Assembly: GCA_963705275.1 (NCBI GenBank)
Contig: OY970063.1
Span: 1,426,001-1,490,000 of the forward strand
Reading direction: 5' to 3'
DNA from: Fen-1135 sp963705275
GTDB lineage: Bacteria; Desulfobacterota; Syntrophia; Syntrophales; UBA2185
Length of the DNA: 64,000 bases
Shown here: piece after piece, positions 61,659 through 64,000 of the stretch
Layout: every line of letters starts with the position of its first letter
Numbering within the stretch: the stretch's first letter is position 1
Notes under the pieces: generated by a model
Databases searched by the model: none
The model's input: the letters and a program-made list of their open reading frames with translations, nothing else
What the model was told of the DNA's origin: nothing
Translations under genes and position numbers: made by a program

Positions 61659-63310
61659 GGTCGCCCACCTTTTAGCTTGCGGTAGCGCCGGATGAGGGTG
61701 TTCGTCGAAGAGTCATGCTTGAGTCGCGGGTCCTTGACGCTTTCCAGCTCAGGGATTATCCGCTGTGCCAGGGCCTTGCCGAGCTCAACGCCCCATTGAT
61801 CGAAGGAATCAATATTCCAGATCGCGCCCTGGACGAATACGCTGTGCTCGTATAGCGCAACCAGCTTGCCGAGGGTCGCCGGATCAAGCCTTTCTGCGAG
61901 AATGGTATTGGTCGGGCGGTTGCCGGGAAAGACGCGATGCAACGCCAGTTCCTCCGGCGTGCCCTCTTTTCTGACCTCGTCCTCGGTCTTTCCGAATGCC
62001 AGCGCTTCCGTCTGGGCAAACAGGTTCGCCATAAGCACTTCGTGATGACGGCCGATCGGATTCAGCGGCCGGCAGAATCCGATGAAATCGCACGGGATCA
62101 GTTTAGTCCCCTGATGGATAAGCTGATAGAACGAATGCTGGCCGTTCGTGCCCGGCTCTCCCCAGTAGACGGGCCCCGTCTGGTAGTTGATAGCGGCGCC
62201 TCCTACAGTCACACACTTGCCGTTGCTCTCCATAGTCAACTGCTGGAGGTAGGCGGGAAAGCGCTTGAGGTACTGATCGTAAGGCAGGACGGCAATGGTC
62301 TCCGCACCGAAGAAATTATTGTACCAGATGGATAGGAGCGCCATGAGCACCGGCAGGTTCTCCTCGAATGGCGCTGTGCGGAAGTGCTCGTCCATCGCGC
62401 GGAAGCCGGCGAGCATGTCCCTGAAGTTCTCCGGGCCGATGGCTATCATGGTCGAAAGTCCGATGGCCGAGTCCATGGAATAGCGGCCACCCACCCAGTC
62501 CCAGAACCCGAACATGTTCGCCGTGTCGATGCCGAACTTCGCCACCTCCTCCGCATTGGTCGAGACAGCCACGAAGTGGCGGGCAACAGCCCTTTCGTTA
62601 TGCAGGGCCTTCAGCGCCCATGCCCGCGCCGTGTGCGCATTAGCCATCGTTTCCAGGGTTGTGAAAGTCTTTGAAGAAATAATAAATAACGTCTCTTCGG
62701 GGTTGAGATCGCGGGTGGCCTCTTCGAAGTCCGTGCCATCCACGTTGGAGACGAAACGGAAGGTCAATGCCCTTTTGCTGTAACGCTTCAGCGCCTCGTA
62801 AGCCATGACAGGCCCGAGATCGGAGCCTCCAATCCCGATGTTGACAATACAATGGACAGGTCTACCGCTGTATCCCATCCACTCGAAGCTTCTCACCCGC
62901 TCTGAAAAGATAGCCATCTTGTCAAGAACCGCGTGCACCTGTGGCACGACATCGACGCCGTCGACCACAATCTGCTCGCTCTTAGGCGCCCTTAAGGCGG
63001 TGTGAAGGACTGCCCGGTTCTCCGTGACGTTGATCTTCCGGCCCTGGAACATGGACTCTATGCACTTACGGAGGCCACACTCGTTGGCAAGATTTACGAG
63101 GAGCTTTATCGTCCTATCGGTGATCCGGTTCTTTGAGTAGTCGAGGTAAAGGCCGGCGCCTTCGGCCGCGAGGCGCTTGCCGCGGCGGGTATCATCAGCG
63201 AATAGCGACCGCAGATGGACATTGCCGATCTTTCTGTAATGCTCCGCGAGAGCCTTCCATGCCGGGCGTCTCGTCAGGGTTTTTGCAGCCGGTGTTCTTT
63301 TCTTAGCCAT
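61655..63310 (-). CDS. pgi: glucose-6-phosphate isomerase
   Basis: The product interconverts glucose-6-phosphate and fructose-6-phosphate. The 551 residues match the large PGI family. Signatures are IGIGGSDLGPVMAYEAL, the Glu-containing GRYSMDSAIGL stretch, GAAINYQTGPVYWGEPGTNG seen in part as GEPGTNGQHSFYQLIHQG, and the C-terminal SFDQWGVELGK. GGGAGGAAAAC precedes the ATG. With pgm it supplies the substrate of zwf. Confidence 0.97.
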   Translation of the reverse strand: MAKKRTPAAKTLTRRPAWKALAEHYRKIGNVHLRSLFADDTRRGKRLAAEGAGLYLDYSKNRITDRTIKLLVNLANECGLRKCIESMFQGRKINVTENRAVLHTALRAPKSEQIVVDGVDVVPQVHAVLDKMAIFSERVRSFEWMGYSGRPVHCIVNIGIGGSDLGPVMAYEALKRYSKRALTFRFVSNVDGTDFEEATRDLNPEETLFIISSKTFTTLETMANAHTARAWALKALHNERAVARHFVAVSTNAEEVAKFGIDTANMFGFWDWVGGRYSMDSAIGLSTMIAIGPENFRDMLAGFRAMDEHFRTAPFEENLPVLMALLSIWYNNFFGAETIAVLPYDQYLKRFPAYLQQLTMESNGKCVTVGGAAINYQTGPVYWGEPGTNGQHSFYQLIHQGTKLIPCDFIGFCRPLNPIGRHHEVLMANLFAQTEALAFGKTEDEVRKEGTPEELALHRVFPGNRPTNTILAERLDPATLGKLVALYEHSVFVQGAIWNIDSFDQWGVELGKALAQRIIPELESVKDPRLKHDSSTNTLIRRYRKLKGGRP

Positions 63311-63637
63311 CGTCGTTTTCCTCCCGGTTGGATTGTCCTCCCAATTAGGTGCTGGCCCGGTTTGAGAATTACCAAAATATCGGAATCCTATGTGCGAAAC
63401 TTAATTCATTGAAAACGCGAAGCAGTCTGGAAAAAATTGAACATTTTAAACAGCAAATATAATACTCGTTATTATGTACCAAATATTTTTTATTAAAAAT
63501 AGAAAAATCAGCAATCGGGAAATAGCTGATTTATCCCCGCATGATGCCTTAACTGATCTTTTCATAAAATATGTATTGAAAAAGAGTAAATTTAATTTGA
63601 CAATAATAACAGCTCTCAAAGTTGGAGGTCACCTGTA
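63311..63637. other. divergent intergenic region
   Basis: 327 bp, very AT-rich in its right half, between pgi (minus) and the prenyltransferase gene (plus). It must hold promoters for both. None is assigned with confidence. Confidence 0.45.
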
Positions 63638-64000
63638 ATGCCGCTTAAGATGAAATTGGTGCGTAAGGACGGGAAGCCGCTTGGCACCTTCGGCACGTGG
63701 ATTCAGGCATTCCGCCTGCATTACGTGCCCACCAGCATCTTCCCCGCCCTCCTGGGAAGCGCCATTGCGTGGGCCGCATTGGGGAAATTCAATTTATTGT
63801 ATTTTGTCATGGTCATCGTGGGTGTGACGGTACACCACATCGGCCTCAACATGATCGATGATGTCTTTGATTATCTCCACGCAGTGGATCGTTCGCACGG
63901 TGAAGAGAAGAATCCCTATACAGGTGGGAGCGGGGTTCTGACGGGTGGGCTCCTTTCCGCCGAATATGTCCTGGCGGCGGCGATTGTCTGTTACCTCATC
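63638..64000 (+). CDS. UbiA-family prenyltransferase (MenA-like), partial
   Basis: The first 121 residues are visible and the gene runs off the right edge. Membrane helices start near residue 30 (TSIFPALLGSAIAWAALG), and the Asp-rich prenyl-diphosphate site is NMIDDVFDYLHAVD, close to the N-D-x-x-D pattern of the family. The start GTFGTWIQAFRLHYVPTS resembles MenA, which attaches the prenyl chain to dihydroxynaphthoate in menaquinone synthesis. GGAGG lies nine bases before the ATG. Other UbiA-type roles are possible. Confidence 0.82.
   Translation, partial: MPLKMKLVRKDGKPLGTFGTWIQAFRLHYVPTSIFPALLGSAIAWAALGKFNLLYFVMVIVGVTVHHIGLNMIDDVFDYLHAVDRSHGEEKNPYTGGSGVLTGGLLSAEYVLAAAIVCYLI

Noticed and set aside
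1..64000. tRNA, rRNA, CRISPR array or intact insertion sequence
   Set aside because: I looked for T-loop GTTCGA contexts, regular spacer repeats and transposase frames on both strands and found none that hold up.

Overview
The window looks like a chromosomal segment of a Gram-negative bacterium, most likely a member of the former Deltaproteobacteria (Desulfobacterota) or a relative. This is inferred from gene content, not from a marker gene: a 13-gene E. coli-type complex I operon with fused nuoCD, sigma-54 control, paired DUF35/thiolase-like genes, a BKACE enzyme, c-di-GMP proteins and PilZ, and a PEP-CTERM-like tail. A SCO1-like copper chaperone gene and a cytochrome bc complex point to respiration with a high-potential acceptor, probably oxygen.

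Layout. (1) 1-21812, minus strand: one very long, tightly packed gene string. It runs nuoA-B-CD-E-F-G-H-I-J-K-L-M-N, then tal-gnd-zwf (pentose phosphate pathway), then a c6-like cytochrome c, a Rieske protein, a cytochrome b fused to two cytochrome c domains, and a SCO1-like protein cut by the window edge. Most junctions overlap or are under 60 bp. (2) 22148-31861, plus strand: an NtrC-type sigma-54 activator, then a near-consensus -24/-12 promoter, then a HAMP/PAS histidine kinase, two tiny membrane proteins (the second is KdpF), kdpA, kdpB, kdpC, and a KdpD-like protein that has no kinase or membrane domain and instead ends in a PTS EIIA domain. This is the most unusual locus of the window. 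(3) 31914-41210: an AzgA/NCS2-type purine permease, two AT-rich hypothetical genes, a PAS histidine kinase, a three-gene zinc-ribbon/pseudo-receiver/PilZ cluster, a caspase-like lipoprotein, a cold-shock gene behind an intrinsic terminator, and a hypothetical gene.

(4) 41360-51869, minus strand: a TetR-controlled acyl-CoA catabolic cluster. It holds two thiolase-like proteins, two DUF35 zinc-ribbon/OB proteins, a MaoC hydratase, a BKACE (DUF849) enzyme, an acyl-CoA dehydrogenase, a crotonase and two unrelated CoA-transferases. One thiolase-like protein lacks the nucleophilic cysteine, which suggests an aldolase or structural role. The substrate is unknown. (5) 51870-58065: an AT-richer, gene-poor stretch with a second caspase-like gene bracketed by diverged direct repeats, an HD-GYP-like protein with a degenerate GYP motif, a GGDEF cyclase behind a leader terminator, a TPR lipoprotein and an orphan PEP-CTERM-like tail. 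(6) 58066-63310, minus strand: pgi-pgm, a lipoprotein thiol peroxidase, a ferredoxin-NADP reductase-like flavoprotein and a hypothetical gene. (7) 63638-64000, plus strand: the start of a UbiA/MenA-type prenyltransferase.

How it fits together: pgi and pgm feed glucose-6-phosphate, and zwf-gnd-tal make NADPH and pentoses. The same transcript as the pentose phosphate genes appears to make complex I and a bc complex, and a MenA-like enzyme at the right edge may supply the quinone. No tRNA, rRNA, CRISPR array or intact insertion sequence was recognised.
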